DNA of 64,000 nucleotides from Capsicum annuum (lineage: Eukaryota > Streptophyta > Magnoliopsida > Solanales > Solanaceae): assembly GCF_002878395.1 (NCBI RefSeq), contig NW_025892868.1, positions 160,395 through 224,394 on the forward strand, in the 5' to 3' direction. The stretch's first letter is position 1. Each line of letters begins with the position of its first letter. The notes below the pieces were generated by a model. The model had not been told where the DNA came from. It saw nothing but the letters and a program-made list of their open reading frames with translations, and searched no databases. Both the position numbers and the translations under genes were made by a program. Of the stretch, positions 23,700 through 35,430 are shown one piece after another.

Positions 23700-24770
23700 T
23701 GATAGTGATGATGATACTGAATCTCAATCCCAAATTATAGATCTACCAGAAGGACAACCAGAGAAAATAAGTTATACTTCACAAGCACCAGGTCCTAGTG
23801 GTAGAAATCTCAAAAGGTAAAATTAGCGGAACAAATCCTCTCATTCCTTTGAGAACCTGACTAGACCCTTAGAAACTAGAAATTAAAAAAGAGCTCAAGC
23901 CAGGAATGTTATGGAATTTTTAGAAATTTTATACAAAATTGAGCCCAAGAATGTAAAGAAGGCCCTGAAAGATGTTGACTGGGTTAATGCAATTCAAGAA
24001 GAACTTTATCAATTTGAAAGAAGCAAAGTTAGGCATCTGGTCCTCATGCCTATTGATAGAAAAATTATTAGGACTAAATAGGTGTATAGAAAGAAGCAAG
24101 ATTTGAATGGAACTACCAAAAAAACATGGCAAGGATGGTTGCTCAAGGTTATAGCGAGGAAGAAAGTATTGACTATGATGAGGCCTTTGCCCCTGTAGCA
24201 AGAATAGAGGGAATCAGAAACTTTATTGCATTTGTTGCTTACATGGGATTCAAACTATTTCAAATGTATGTAAAAAGTGTCTTCTAGAATGGAAACCTAA
24301 AGGAAGAAGTCTATGTCAAACAACCTCCAAGCTTTGACGATGCAAATTTTCCTCATTTGTACTTAAAATGGATAAAGCTCTTTATGGGTTGAAGTAAGCA
24401 CCAAGGATTTAGTACGAGAGACTTTCAATGTTTTTATTGGAAAAATGGCTTCAAAATCAGAAAAAATAGATAATACAATTTTCTTAAATACCAGAGGTAG
24501 CAACCTATTGATTTTCTAGGTATATGTTGATGACATAATCCTTGGAGCTACTTCTGAATCCTTATGTGACTAATTTACTAAGCTAATTGGGATCGAAATA
24601 GAGATGAGTATGAGGGGTGAATTGAGATTCTTCCTAGGCCTACAAATTAATAAAACTTCTCAAGGGACAATGATTTTCCAAGAGAAGTACATCAAGGAGC
24701 ATCTAAAGTAGTATAACATGGAGATTTCAAGCCGACTGATACCCTTATTGAACCAGCTCAAAAATTGACA
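23700..24770 (+). pseudogene. E4 reverse transcriptase, decayed
   Basis: Readable blocks are VDWVNAIQEELYQFERSKV (23977), MVAQGYSEEESIDYDEAFAP (24133-24192, after a frameshift), EEVYVKQPPSFDDANFP (24305) and YVDDIILGATSES (24522-24560). The catalytic YVDD is intact. Stops occur in the lines QMYVKSVF-stop and before VYVDD. The order after integrase is that of Ty1/copia. Confidence 0.85.
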
Positions 24771-24829
24771 ATGATAATTTAGGTCCTTTAGTGAATGAGG
24801 CAATGTATAAAGGGATTATTTGATCCTTT

Positions 24830-25335
24830 ATATATTTAAAAGGGATAGGGGACCTGGTCCTATACTATCCATCATGACATAGTTTTGACTTAGTGGGCTA
24901 TGCTGATGCTGACTATACTGGATATTTGGTAGATAGAAAAAGCACTTCCAGGATGGCATATTTTATTAGCTCATACTTAATCTCTTGGGGATCTTAGAAG
25001 CAAAACTCAGCTGCTCTGTCTACTATTGATGCTTAATATGTTACTGCTACTTCTTGTTATGCACAACTACTAAGAATCAAGTAGCAATTAAAAGATTTTG
25101 GTATTATCTCAAACATTATACATCTAATGTATGGCCATATAAGAGCACTAAAAATGGCCAAGTATCTAGTGCAACCCAATAGAACTAATCACATTGATGT
25201 GAGACATCACTTCCAATGAGACAAAGTTGAGAAAGGGGCAATCTGCATGAAGTTATACAAGATTGAGGATCAGATTGTTGATATCTTTAGTAAGGCACTT
25301 CACAAGGAATAATTTGTAATGAAAAGGATGATGTT
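24830..25335 (+). pseudogene. E4 RNase H, decayed
   Basis: Blocks SFDLVGYADADYTGYLVDRK and AYFISSYLISWGS with several stops, then NRTNHIDVRHHFQ-stop and QIVDIFSKALHKE (25185-25310). The ADAD and DVRHH motifs are typical of the copia RNase H end. At least five stops interrupt it. Confidence 0.85.
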
Positions 25336-26763
25336 AGGACTGATCAAAATGAACTAACTTACCATGTGAATCAATAGTTCTCCATAAAATTGGCTATGAT
25401 TAAGAGACAGGTATCCTTGGTAAAGTATGTATTTTTTAGTCTAACTCAATATCATACCTTTGTAGGTATACACCCATGGGAACAAATTTGGGAGAAAATA
25501 GATGAAATATACACAAATTTGAGAAATCACTCAAAGAAAGAGAGGGAGCTAGTCTCATCTCTCAGGTTAGTATCATAAATGTTCATGTTTTTGTTCTTGT
25601 TCTATTATAAATGGTCACAGCCTCTCTTATTTAATGTTAGATAACTTGTCTTATGAAAAATTCAAATCAAATTCATTTTTGCATTAACTCCATGGACCAT
25701 GCCCAACAAAACTATCCTAATTATCCAAAGACAAGCCTCTTTCTTCACTCATTTTTCCAATAAAGATTTATCCTGAAAACACATTATCCCTTTAACAGTG
25801 TGAAAGAATGGTTTAATGGTATAAGTAAAAAAGTGACAGCCTAAAAACAAAAATCTTCATAGTAAAATCTTAAAATCCTAGTAAAAGGTACAAGACTTCT
25901 AAAGGACCTATTCCTAAGAAGAAGAGAAAAACTGATGATGAAACTAGTAGGGCTTATAAAAGAAGAAAATCAAATGAAAAATGCTAGCAAATACAGAAAT
26001 TAGGTTATTACTAGTGCAAAGTTAGAAATTTTTAAAAAATGGTTCAGGAGTTTTTGCATAACTAAGGAATTGAAAAATGATCAACTCAAGATAAAGGTTA
26101 CAATTCTAAGCAATGATCCTTCTAAGCCTAAATTGTAACACTATTTCAAGATGGCTTCTCCAAACCTTCTCCACAAATAATCCATGTTTTTTCCAACTTC
26201 CGTGGCTTTTCCTATGGAACATGAAATGTAATTCTTGCACTATAATGATACATAATTTGGTGAAAATGGAATAGTTCTTGCTTTTGTGCTCTTTATATGC
26301 TTCTGCCTCAAAAATGTTCCTCATGTTAGTATTTCCCCAATTGCTACGAGTTAACTAATTTGTACTTATTTTTTTTTGATTTACTGTTATTCTTTTTCAA
26401 TAATGATAAAAAGAGGAATACTAATATCCGGTAGGTAGGGACCAGATGTGATATGTGTAATGTGTAGGGACCAGGTACTATGTAATGTGTTGAATTATAG
26501 ATAACTAAAAGAAGTCATAATGATAGGGGAAATATACAAATATACTAAGTAAATAGTGCATGATGAGAGGGGGAAGCAACAAATAAAATGTGCTTATGTG
26601 ATTAGAGTTATTATTTCAAATGAAAACATGGAACATGGTCCCTATGTTGCATGGTGGTGGAATCATAATGATAGGGCGCATTCATCTTCAGAATGGTAAT
26701 CCCACTGATTAAATATGATGGATGTGTATTGATTCTCAAAGCTTTGAGGTTGGTTTGTATCAT
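25336..26763 (+). other. E4 long 3' region with short basic frame
   Basis: About 1.4 kb between RNase H and the polypurine tract, mostly without coding pattern. At 25874-25984 a frame of 37 codons reads SKGPIPKKKRKTDDE and then RAYKRRKSNEK, like a nuclear localisation signal with two basic clusters. AGGGACCAG words recur at 26436 and 26468, echoing the LTR palindrome. Some copia elements carry an extra 3' ORF here; this may be the remnant. Confidence 0.4.
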
Positions 26764-26778
26764 AAAAAAGGCGAAAAT
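26764..26778 (+). other. E4 polypurine tract
   Basis: AAAAAAGGCGAAAAT, a purine run interrupted once and directly before the 3' LTR start TGCTATG. Confidence 0.6.
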
Positions 26779-27553
26779 TGCTATGTGTAATTTTGATGAT
26801 GAGCATATGACTACAAGTGACTAGGTCCCTGGATGTTTGAAGTAACAGTACAGCTATCATGCATTTGCCCAACTTTGTCCGTTTGTGTAACAAACTAGAA
26901 AGTGTTACTTGTACTATTTTGGATACATCGTCCAATGGGATTTCATCCCTAATAATCACTCATCTATAAAAACAAAAGGATGCTCCTTCATCAAATGTTT
27001 TTTTGTAGATATTTCAGAGAGGTTTAGAGGAAAAAAGGCAAAAACCCAGATTACAACAATGCTCAAGGCTAGATCATGTTCTTAGTTTGCTCTATATACT
27101 AAAGTAGTTAGTGTTATTGAGTAAGATCTGATTTATAATCAAATCACTCAGTCTATAAGCGTAATGAACTTTTCTTCTTTGTTGAATATGCTTAGGTAGA
27201 GTTACCTAAGTTTGACACGGATTAGAGTTAGTCAGTGTAGAGGGTTCTGGGCAGAGCTGTTAAGATAAGCTAGTAGTAGAGTCACTACAAGTAGGAGGAG
27301 CAAAGATTTAGGCTGAAATTGTTTGTAATCAAGAGATTGATTGTAGTGGATTTCTTTGGTGCTTGTGAAGGCAATCCATGGTTTTTGTTTCCTTGGGCAA
27401 GTGTTTTTCCACGTTAAATACTTGTATTGATTATTTCCTCCAAAACATTTACTTTTCCAGCACTTCATTGTTGTTTTACTATGTTTTTTCCTAAGGTTGA
27501 CTTTGACGGACTTGGTCCCTAACTGTGTGGTGCAACCCCCAAAGGTTTCAACA
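26779..27553 (+). repeat. E4 3' LTR
   Basis: 775 bp, TGCTATGTGTAA to GGTTTCAACA. Homologous to 21115-21840 with many substitutions; it has an extra stretch around 27150-27230 and lacks the 33-bp duplication. Confidence 0.88.
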
Positions 27554-27558
27554 TAAGG
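27554..27558. repeat. Target site duplication of E4, right copy (TAAGG)
   Basis: Perfect match to 21110-21114. Confidence 0.88.
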
Positions 27559-27599
27559 TTGTATGATTCCTTTATAACACCAAGGAGTTATTATGTAGA

Positions 27600-28095
27600 A
27601 TGCTCTACTGGCTTGGAGTCCAAAGGTGTATAGGAACCTAGAAACAAGAGGTAGAATGGGTCAACAGATGGGAAAAAAGAAAAACAGGGAAAGGAGCCAT
27701 TATATCTTGTACCTTTGCCATGCTAATCACACTTATATGGAGAGAAAAAAACCAGATCAGGTTCCAACAGGGGGAATATAGTGGTGAGAAAATGTGCAAG
27801 GAAATAGCTGTGCATATTTACATTAGAGGGAGCCAACAACAGAAATGGGAAAATTACCCACATCATCTAGCATCCGTTCCTTGAAGCAGTAATTTTGCAG
27901 CAGATTATGTAGTTCTAGTAGTCAACAATCTAAATTGAGACTCCTATGATGTTAGTATGTAGTCCTATTTAAATCTCTATTGCTTTATTATTGCTTGTAC
28001 TCTAATTGTTTTGAGAGACAGTTGGTTAGCTCTGTCTAGTACTGTAATAGTTCTTTGTTTAAATAAAATTCCTTTATTTTGCCAAAAAAAGAATT
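27600..28095 (+). mobile_element. Possible poly-A-tailed retroposon
   Basis: The segment ends TTAAATAAAATTCC and then GCCAAAAAAAGAATTC, a polyadenylation-like signal followed by a short A tract. The start is uncertain. GATTCCTTT at 27566 and GAATTCTTTT at 28090 could be a decayed target duplication, but the match is poor. There is no LINE coding motif and no Pol III box I can support. Confidence 0.25.
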
Positions 28096-29433
28096 CTTTT
28101 TAAAGTGAAAAGCGGGGATAGATCACCCTTTTAGAAACAATAGTAAAATAAGATTTAGCCAAAAATCATATTATTAAATGAGCATGAATGTACCATAATA
28201 TATGCATTCCGTCACCAATATCCAAACAATATAATCATAAAAATATAAGAATCCCATACTAAACTAGGCCCTTTATAAAGATTGAATGCTCACTGGATTT
28301 CAATTAGTATCATAACCATGACCTCGATCACAACAATATATAGTCAACATAAAGGTAATATTATAATTGGCGAAACTGTGGATATCCACTAATTCAACTA
28401 ATAAACCTTATACTATTGGGTACTTAGCATCAACTATGGTTAACATATCCATAATCTAGGGCGATAGGCTTGTCTCATTATAATACATATTTCTTCTTAA
28501 GGGTTGAATCATCGTTCTACCCCCAAACTAATAAATTAGTCTAAGTCATGGTATCCTACCCGTAATCATATCCTATTATCCTTACCTAACTGGCAATATA
28601 TATAATACACTATCTTGTGATGAAAAGTAGTCTAAAGGTCCTTGATGTCAAACTGCACACCCTCAAATTATCCACGAATAATACATTATTGCTCCACGAT
28701 CCTCAAATGATAGAACATTATCAAAATAGTAACCTACATGTCATTTTACGTAAAACAAGACCCATATTTCTAAGTAAAGGAATGGGTCAAAATTTTGGTC
28801 AAAAATGGGCCCGAGGGGTCTGCAAATAGTATCCAAAATTGAATCTGTCATGAGGTCCCTTAATGGATAAGGATAAATTAGGGCCTAAATATTACCTTTA
28901 ATTCTAAGGATTTAGAGAACTCATTTAGAATAATTTACAAAGAAAGTGGATGAAAATTGACAGGGAAAATAATTGAAAAATGACAAAGGAGTGCTAGACT
29001 AGCTTACCTTCTCTGAAAGATGATTCCCTACTTTTTCCTCTTTCTATGCTCCTAAAATAGTATTAAAATAGTGAAGAAGAAGATGGAAAATCGGGTGTAC
29101 AAAGAGGATTTATCATCCCTGAGGAGACGCTAAAGAGGCTATCTCTTAAGCAGCCCAAGCCCACTAAACCAGACATGCACCCTAGTTATGAGGACTGCTA
29201 AAGCAAACTTCTAACCGCTTAAGTGGTGCCTGCTTATGCGGTCCCTTACCGCTAAAGTAGATCTCAGCAAAATGGCCAATTCTACCATCACTAAAGCAAT
29301 GACCTCTAAAGTGGATCTTGACCACTGAAGCATTCTGACTAGATATCAGACACCAGATTTGGCAAAGTCTAAAATGGACTCCGATCAGGGGCTCGGTATT
29401 TGTTTGAAACCCCCTCCATGAAAATGAACTATG
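28096..29433 (-). repeat. LTR-like host DNA interrupted by E5
   Basis: Non-coding DNA with a cluster of GCTTAAG, GCTAAAG and CCGCTTAAGTGG words at 29110-29330, like the word arrays in other LTRs here. It continues after E5 at 39005. The plus frame at 28617-28829 has no recognisable motif. No LTR end was found. Confidence 0.35.
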
Positions 29434-29438
29434 CTACC
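29434..29438. repeat. Target site duplication of E5, left copy (CTACC)
   Basis: CTACC directly left of the LTR at 29439 and again at 39000-39004 directly right of the other LTR. Confidence 0.92.
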
Positions 29439-30480
29439 TTTAATGCCCCGCAACCGGGTCCCGGAACGTCACACGGTGCTTAAGGCTACAAGTAGCCCCA
29501 AGCTAACCCTTTGAGCCTTCTACTTCATATATTAGCTTACTTAAAGATAAAAAGCATGAACTCAACACTGTGACATCATAAAATGAGAAATATGAATGAA
29601 ACACTTGGTTTGAACAAACTACAACTCAAAGAAACTCTTGAAATGCTGATAATTTGGTGACTAGTCTGACAAACCTCTACTACTCCAAACTAGATAGCCA
29701 TTGGGACAGGTCCCCAACTGACTCATACTCAACTGATAAGAATTAAACAGCTACTAAATAAAACTAGAAATTTGAGAATAATTGGTCCCCGAAACATGGG
29801 GACTCACCACGGCTGATATGTAGATAGGAGTGCTCTAAAGGATCACTGGTGACGCTAAGACTGAGCACCTGAACCTACATTATGAGAATATATGGCATAC
29901 AGACAAAATATATGGGTCAATACTTTGGGAATGTACTGAGCATATAGGGGAGTGCGCTATTAAAATAATCAATATCATAAGCTTTTATAGAAAACCTATA
30001 TGGTGTAAAACATACTCACATAGCTTAAAATAACTATATGCCACAAAACTCATAAATCATCATGCTTTTACTTAAAACCTTAAGTTATCATGACACCTGA
30101 AATTATTAGGACCATAGCTTTCAAAAACACTTATACTTTCAAAACTTTGTAACTTTAATACTAAAACTCTTTGAAAATTGGAAGACTTTAGGAATTAGAG
30201 AACTTTAGGAACTTAGGGAGTTTCTCTTAATTGACATAAACAATGTGAGCTACATGGAGTCCAACGTCTTACCCACATTGGGGAGAGCTGTTCTATCCTT
30301 TTCATCGGAAAAACCTTAAATTTTGTGATCACTATCTTAACCCACTTAGGGTATATCAAGAACCTTCGGGGGCACGTAGTTCTGAGGCATGAGACCTTGG
30401 AATTAAGCCCAACTCGGTGCTAAATACTACTCCCTTACTTAGCTCAGAACTTTAGAAAATCCACCTTAAAATAATTCAAC

Positions 30481-30481
30481 A

Positions 30482-30513
<32 letters not shown>
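30481..30513. repeat. TA microsatellite in E5 3' LTR
   Basis: A run of TA dinucleotides with one C near its start. The matching place in the 5' LTR (about 37678-37696) has only a short interrupted TA stretch, so expansion followed insertion. Confidence 0.85.
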
Positions 30514-30516
<3 letters not shown>

Positions 30517-31152
30517 GGGAGACAAAATGCATCACCTTTACTTCAAACTCAAGCATGTGGATTTCTATCTTAACTTACAGTTAAAACGCACTTTTTGATA
30601 TTCTTTAAAAATTGGTAACATCTCATTCTCAAACTCATGCTTTAACCATAAGGTTTAATTCACAACAATAGGACTTGAAATTCTCAAAACATGATATAGA
30701 CATTGAATTATGCAACTTAAACCATAAATTGACAATTTAAAATATTAATATGCATAATAATGTTACAACTCAAAGCTTGGGTAAGACATAGTTTCACAAA
30801 ACTCACAATATAATAACATGATAGGAATTCTCCATGAATTTACGAAACACTTTATGAAAATATGTAACTTTTGGGCACAAGAACAAAATGGTGTTCTTGT
30901 TCAAAACCACATACCTTAAACTTGGAGCTTTTAGATGACTTCAAAAATATCGGAAGGTTATTCATGAACTATTGGGTGTCCCTCGTAGCCCTCTTAATGG
31001 GGAATTCAATTATGTAAGAATTATTGAATTCTCACGGTTGAATCTCTAGATAATTGGATTTTTATGTTGAAACCCTAACCTTGTGGTTGAAGCTGTGTCG
31101 AGAATTTTAAGATGTTTAACTAAAGAGAAATAGAACAAAATATGTTCTCTGA

Positions 31153-31465
31153 GGGTTATAAGCCGTGGGAAGTGTAGGAAAAATACCAAAATACCCTTGC
31201 AAAAATGTCATTAAATTGCTGAAAAAAATAACTGACGACATTCATGACAAGTCATCAGACTTGTGACAAGTCTTCATGAAATGTCATCACAAAAGAGTGG
31301 ATTTTATGATTTTCGGCTTAAGGTTAACGACATTTTGTGACAAGCCATCAAACTTGTAACAAGTTTTCACAAAATGTTGGATTTTGTGACTTTGTGCTTA
31401 TGGTGACGACATTTGTGACAAGCCGTCAGACTTGTGATAAGTCCTCACAAAATGTCTTCACGAAA
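31153..31465 (-). promoter_or_regulatory. E5 LTR word array, upstream motif and TATA-like box
   Basis: Three imperfect repeats of about 80 bases carry TGACGACATT, GTGACAAGCCGTC and TCACAAAATGTC words, so each half can pair with the other. In element direction they are followed by AGGGTATTTTGGTATTT (31196-31180) and GGCTTATAACCC (31164-31153). The 5' LTR repeats the layout at 38333-38650. TGACG is the TGA-bZIP core; function is inferred. Confidence 0.45.
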
Positions 31466-31813
31466 TTTCAAGGTTGATACGCTGGAGTAAAATGGGCATA
31501 ACTCTTTGCTCCGAGAATAGATTTTGGTGAAATTGATATCGTTGGAAATCTAATTCAATTATCTATCTTTTGGTGGATCATGAGCTCAGAAATTCATAGT
31601 ATAACGAGAGATATACTCATTTGAAGTTAATCATACCAATATCCATCTCAAGAATTCAATCGGCAAGGAATGTTTTGATTTATCTTATAGCTAGGACACT
31701 TTTGAGGCCCTAATACTCATCAAGCTAGATCATTTAGCTACCAAATCACTAACTTTATTTCTAACGTGCTTGAAACAGGGTTCTACTATTAGTTGAAATT
31801 CTTGGGTATTACA

Positions 31814-31829
31814 ATATCTCCCCCTTGGA
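31814..31829 (-). other. E5 polypurine tract
   Basis: Minus strand TTCCAAGGGGGAGATAT beside TGTAATACC, nearly the same as the E1 tract. Confidence 0.82.
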
Positions 31830-31991
31830 AACATTCGTCTCGAATATAACTAGTTAAGCTGGTAATGCAAAGAAACTGATAATGCACAGTTGGAATAGTT
31901 CTTTGAATTGAATCTATCTTACTCTAAACTTTCAAGTATTTCTGAGAGTGAACAAATTTGCAACAAAATAGCTATATAGCTAAATCTTTGG

Positions 31992-33430
31992 TTAGATAGG
32001 GGCTGAATTAAGAAAAGTAATTCCTTCGGCTTGCTCTGAACTTGTGAAGAAGAGGTGTGGGTACTTGGATCGCATATCTGCTTCATCTTCCCAAGTAACA
32101 CCCTCAACTAATTGGTTTATCCATAAAACTTTGACCAATGGAACTTCTTTGTTCCTTAGTCTACGAACTTGGTAATCTAGGATCTCAACTGGAGCCTCAT
32201 CAAACGAAAGGTTATTCTGAACATCTAAGCTATCTGAAGAATCAACAGCGACAGAATCACCAATATGCTTCCTAAGCATAGAAATATGGAAAATAGGATG
32301 AACAGCTGACAACTCTATAGAAAGCTCAACTTCATAGGCTACGTTCCCAACACGGTTGAGAATTTTGTAAGGGCCAACGTAACGGGACTAAGTTTCCCTT
32401 TCTTCCCAAATCTTTTCACCCTTTCATGGGTGAAATTTTTAGATACACCAAATCATTAACTTCGAACTCAAGGTCTTTTTATCTCACATCTACATATGAC
32501 TTTTGATGACTCTGAGCTGTCTTTAACCTTTCTCTAATTAACTTCACCTTCTCCATTGCCTCAAATACTGCATCAGGTCCAATCAAAGTAGCTTCACCCA
32601 CTTCAAACCAACGTATGGGTGATCTATATCTCCTACCATATAATGCCTTAAATGGTGCTATCTTGATACTAGCATGGTAACTATTATTATAAGCAAAATC
32701 TATCAACGGCAAATGCTCATCCCAACTAACTTTGTAATCAACATGTCCTTCAAAATTTATATAGTCCTCTCATCCTGACCATTTGTCTGCGGATGAAAAG
32801 CAAAACTTATATGAACTTGGGTACCGAGACCTTTCTAAAACGCTCTCCAGAATTGAGATGTAAACTGAGTACCCCTATCCAAAATGATAGACAAGGGAAC
32901 TCCATGCAACCTGACCAACTCCCAAATATACAATCTAGCATAGTCCTCAGTTGTATAAGATGTTTGCACAGCAAGATATGCGCTGACTTAGTCAGCCTAT
33001 CGACAACAACCCAGATGGAATCATGATGGCATTGGGAAAGAGGTAAGCCAACCACAAAATCCATATTTATATCATCCCACCTCCAAGTTGGGATACTAAA
33101 CTCTTGCATCACACCACCAGGTATTTGGTGCTCAACCTTAACCTGTTGACATGTTCACACTTTGCCACAAAATCAGCTATATTTTTCTTCATACCACACC
33201 ACCAATAGATTTCTCACAAGTTGCGGTACATCTTGGTAGTGCCGGGATGAATAGAATACCACACACCATACGCTTCAGCCATAATTTTCTGCCTCAGATC
33301 ACCAACATCAGGAACACATAATTTACCCTGCAACCTCAATACCCCACCTCTCCTTAGAGAGAAAACCTCTACCTTTTGGTCCTTGACTGACTCCTTCATC
33401 TGACCAAGCTAGCATCTAAGTCTTGTTTCT
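31992..33430 (-). pseudogene. E5 integrase with chromodomain-like tail, broken
   Basis: The zinc region is seen at 33399-33130 (AEAYGVWYSIHPGTTKMYRN, then VAKCEHVN). The core at 33112-32807 has [18 protein letters not shown] and [17 protein letters not shown]. Then, in another frame, PLIDFAYNNSYHASIKIAPF appears at 32712. The C-terminal piece 32312-31992 reads PIFHISMLRKHIGDS, QVRRLRNKEVPLVKVLW and GVTWEDEADMRSKYPHLF, the type of tail linked to chromatin targeting in plant Ty3 elements. Frameshifts near 33120, 32800 and 32470 break the protein. Confidence 0.87.
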
Positions 33431-33433
33431 CCT

Positions 33434-34042
33434 TCACTCCAAAACCAAAGAGGATTCAGAACTACTCTGCACCAAAATATTTCCCTCAGTGGAGTCAAGC
33501 AACTTAATACCAAGTCTAGCTAGACAATGCACATCACGAGCCAACTCTTTCTTACCTTCCTCGACATATGAAATACTACCCATAGACATCCTGCTAAGGG
33601 CATCTGCCATAACAATGGTCTTTCTCGGATGATACAAAATGCTCATATTATAGTCTTTTAACAATTCTAACCACCTCCACTGCCTAAGATACAACTCCTT
33701 CTGAGTCAACACATACTTTAGGATTTTGTGATCAATAAAAACATCAACATACACACCATACAAATAATGTCTCTAGATTTTCAGAGCAAACACTACAGCA
33801 GCCAACTCTAAGTCATGGGTTAGGTAATTCTTCTCATGAGGTTTCAACTATCTAGAAGCATAGGCTAAAACTTTACCCCTCTTCATCAACACACAAACCA
33901 AACCAACTCTCAAAGAATCACAGTATACCACAAAACCATCTACACCATCAAGAAAAGTCAACACAAGGGTGAAAGTGAGTCGAGTCTTCAACTTCTAAAA
34001 ACTCTTCTCACATGAATCTGACCAGAGAAACTTAACTTTCTT
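33434..34042 (-). pseudogene. E5 RNase H domain, broken
   Basis: Minus-strand blocks GFVVYCDSLRVGLV near 33940 and, at 33763-33434, [20 protein letters not shown] followed by [20 protein letters not shown]. Stops lie around 33850 and 33765. It follows RT directly and leads into integrase, the Ty3 order. Confidence 0.85.
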
Positions 34043-34974
34043 TTAGGTTAACCGAGTCATAGGAGACGCAATGGAAGAGAAACCTTCAACAAAATGATGG
34101 TAATAGCCAGCTAGACCTAAGAAACGTCTAATATCAGATGGACAGATAAGCCTAGGCCAATTTCTTACAACCTCTGTCTTTTGGAGATCAACTCCAATAC
34201 CTTTATCTGAAATAATATGACCCAAAAATGCTATGGACCTTAGCCAAAACTCATATTTACTGAATTTGGCGAACAACATATGATCTTTAAGAGTTTTCAA
34301 GATGATTCTAAGATGGTCTGCATGATCACCCTCACTTTGGGAATACACAAGGATGTCCTCGATAAACACAATGATAAACATATCAAGATATGGCTTAAAC
34401 ACTCAATTCATGAGGTCCATGAAAGCTGCTTGGCATTATTTAGCCCAAAAGACATGACAGGAAACTCAAAATGACCATAGTGGGTTCAAAAGACTATCTT
34501 CGGGATATTATACCCCCTTACTTTAAGTTGGTGATAGTTGAATCTAAGGTCTATCTTGGAGAAATAACTCACACCTTTCAACTGATAAAACAAATCATCT
34601 ATTCTCGCAAGATGGTACTTGTTCTTGACTGTGACCTTATTAAGCTGATGGTAGTCAATGTACATATGCAAAGAACCATCTTTCTTTTGCCTAAAAAGGA
34701 CAGGTGTACCCCAAGGAGATACACTGGGCCTTATAAAACCTTTGTCTAAGAGATCTTTGAATTGTTCTTTCAACTCCTTAAGCTCTGTAGGTGCCATACA
34801 ATAGGGAGAAATAGAAATAGACTGAGTGTCGAGAAGAAGATCAACCCCAGATTCTATCTCTCTTTCGGGACGTACCCGTAGGAGATCTTCCAGAAAGACA
34901 TCAGGAAAATCATTGACAATGTTGAGTGAATGGATACTTGGGGTTTCTGACTTATTGTCCTTAAATCTAACCAA
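34043..34974 (-). pseudogene. E5 reverse transcriptase, broken
   Basis: The piece 34974-34486 holds the N-terminal RT part ([74 protein letters not shown]). The piece 34402-34043 continues with IIVFIEDILVYSQSEGDH and FLGHIISDKGIGVDLQKTEV. The catalytic pair YxDD reads FIED, so one aspartate is lost, and a frameshift lies between the pieces. Reverse transcriptase copies the element RNA into DNA. Confidence 0.9.
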
Positions 34975-35430
34975 ATGATAAAAGCAACCCTTAGATATAA
35001 GCTTCCTGGCTTTGAAATAAGAAATAAAGTGACTCTTGGGAGGTACTGAACTCCCTGACCACTCGAAAACTAGTTCATCAGGAAACTAAAATTTGACTAC
35101 ACGAGTACAACAATCTATGGACGCATAGTAGGAGTGAAGCCAGTCCATACCCAGGATAACATAAAAATCGACCATCTCTAACTCTATCAAATAAGTAAGT
35201 CTGACTATATGAAGGACTGTAACAGGAGAATTCTTTTATACTTGCTTAGCAACAATAGACTCCCCTACAGGGGTAAAAACTAGAATAGGCTCAAAAATAC
35301 TTTTGGGACTATTCTCAAACTTCATAGCAACAAGTGGGGTCACATAAGAAAAACTTGACCTGGGGTCCAATAACATATATACATCAAAATGAAATACATG
35401 GAGCATACCACTAACAATAGCGGCAGAGTC
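34975..35430 (-). pseudogene. E5 protease region, broken
   Basis: Minus strand reads VYMLLDPRSSFSYV at about 35397-35340, then VDFYVILGMDWLHSYYASI near 35175-35115. The active-site motif reads D-P-R-S where a D-x-G is needed, so the enzyme would be inactive. Stops occur in the line KQV-stop-KNS and before FPDEL. It joins the RT frame at 34974. Confidence 0.75.

Larger units (their letters stand above)
21115..27553 (+). mobile_element. E4: Ty1/copia retrotransposon, both LTRs and target duplication, pol broken
   Basis: A 6.44-kb plus-strand element. LTRs at 21115-21840 and 26779-27553, initiator-Met primer site at 21843, domain order gag, integrase, RT, RNase H (the Ty1/copia order), then a 1.4-kb 3' region. 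The protease and zinc knuckle expected between 22227 and 22480 are not visible, so there is probably an internal deletion. The LTRs have diverged strongly, with a 33-bp duplication in the 5' copy only, so the insertion is old. Confidence 0.9.
29439..31813 (-). repeat. E5 3' LTR
   Basis: 2375 bp, from TTTAATGCC (TG mutated to TT) to GGTATTACA. It contains a long TA tract at 30481-30513 that is short in the other LTR. The array of GACGACATT and TGTGACAAG words is at 31231-31465. Confidence 0.93.
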
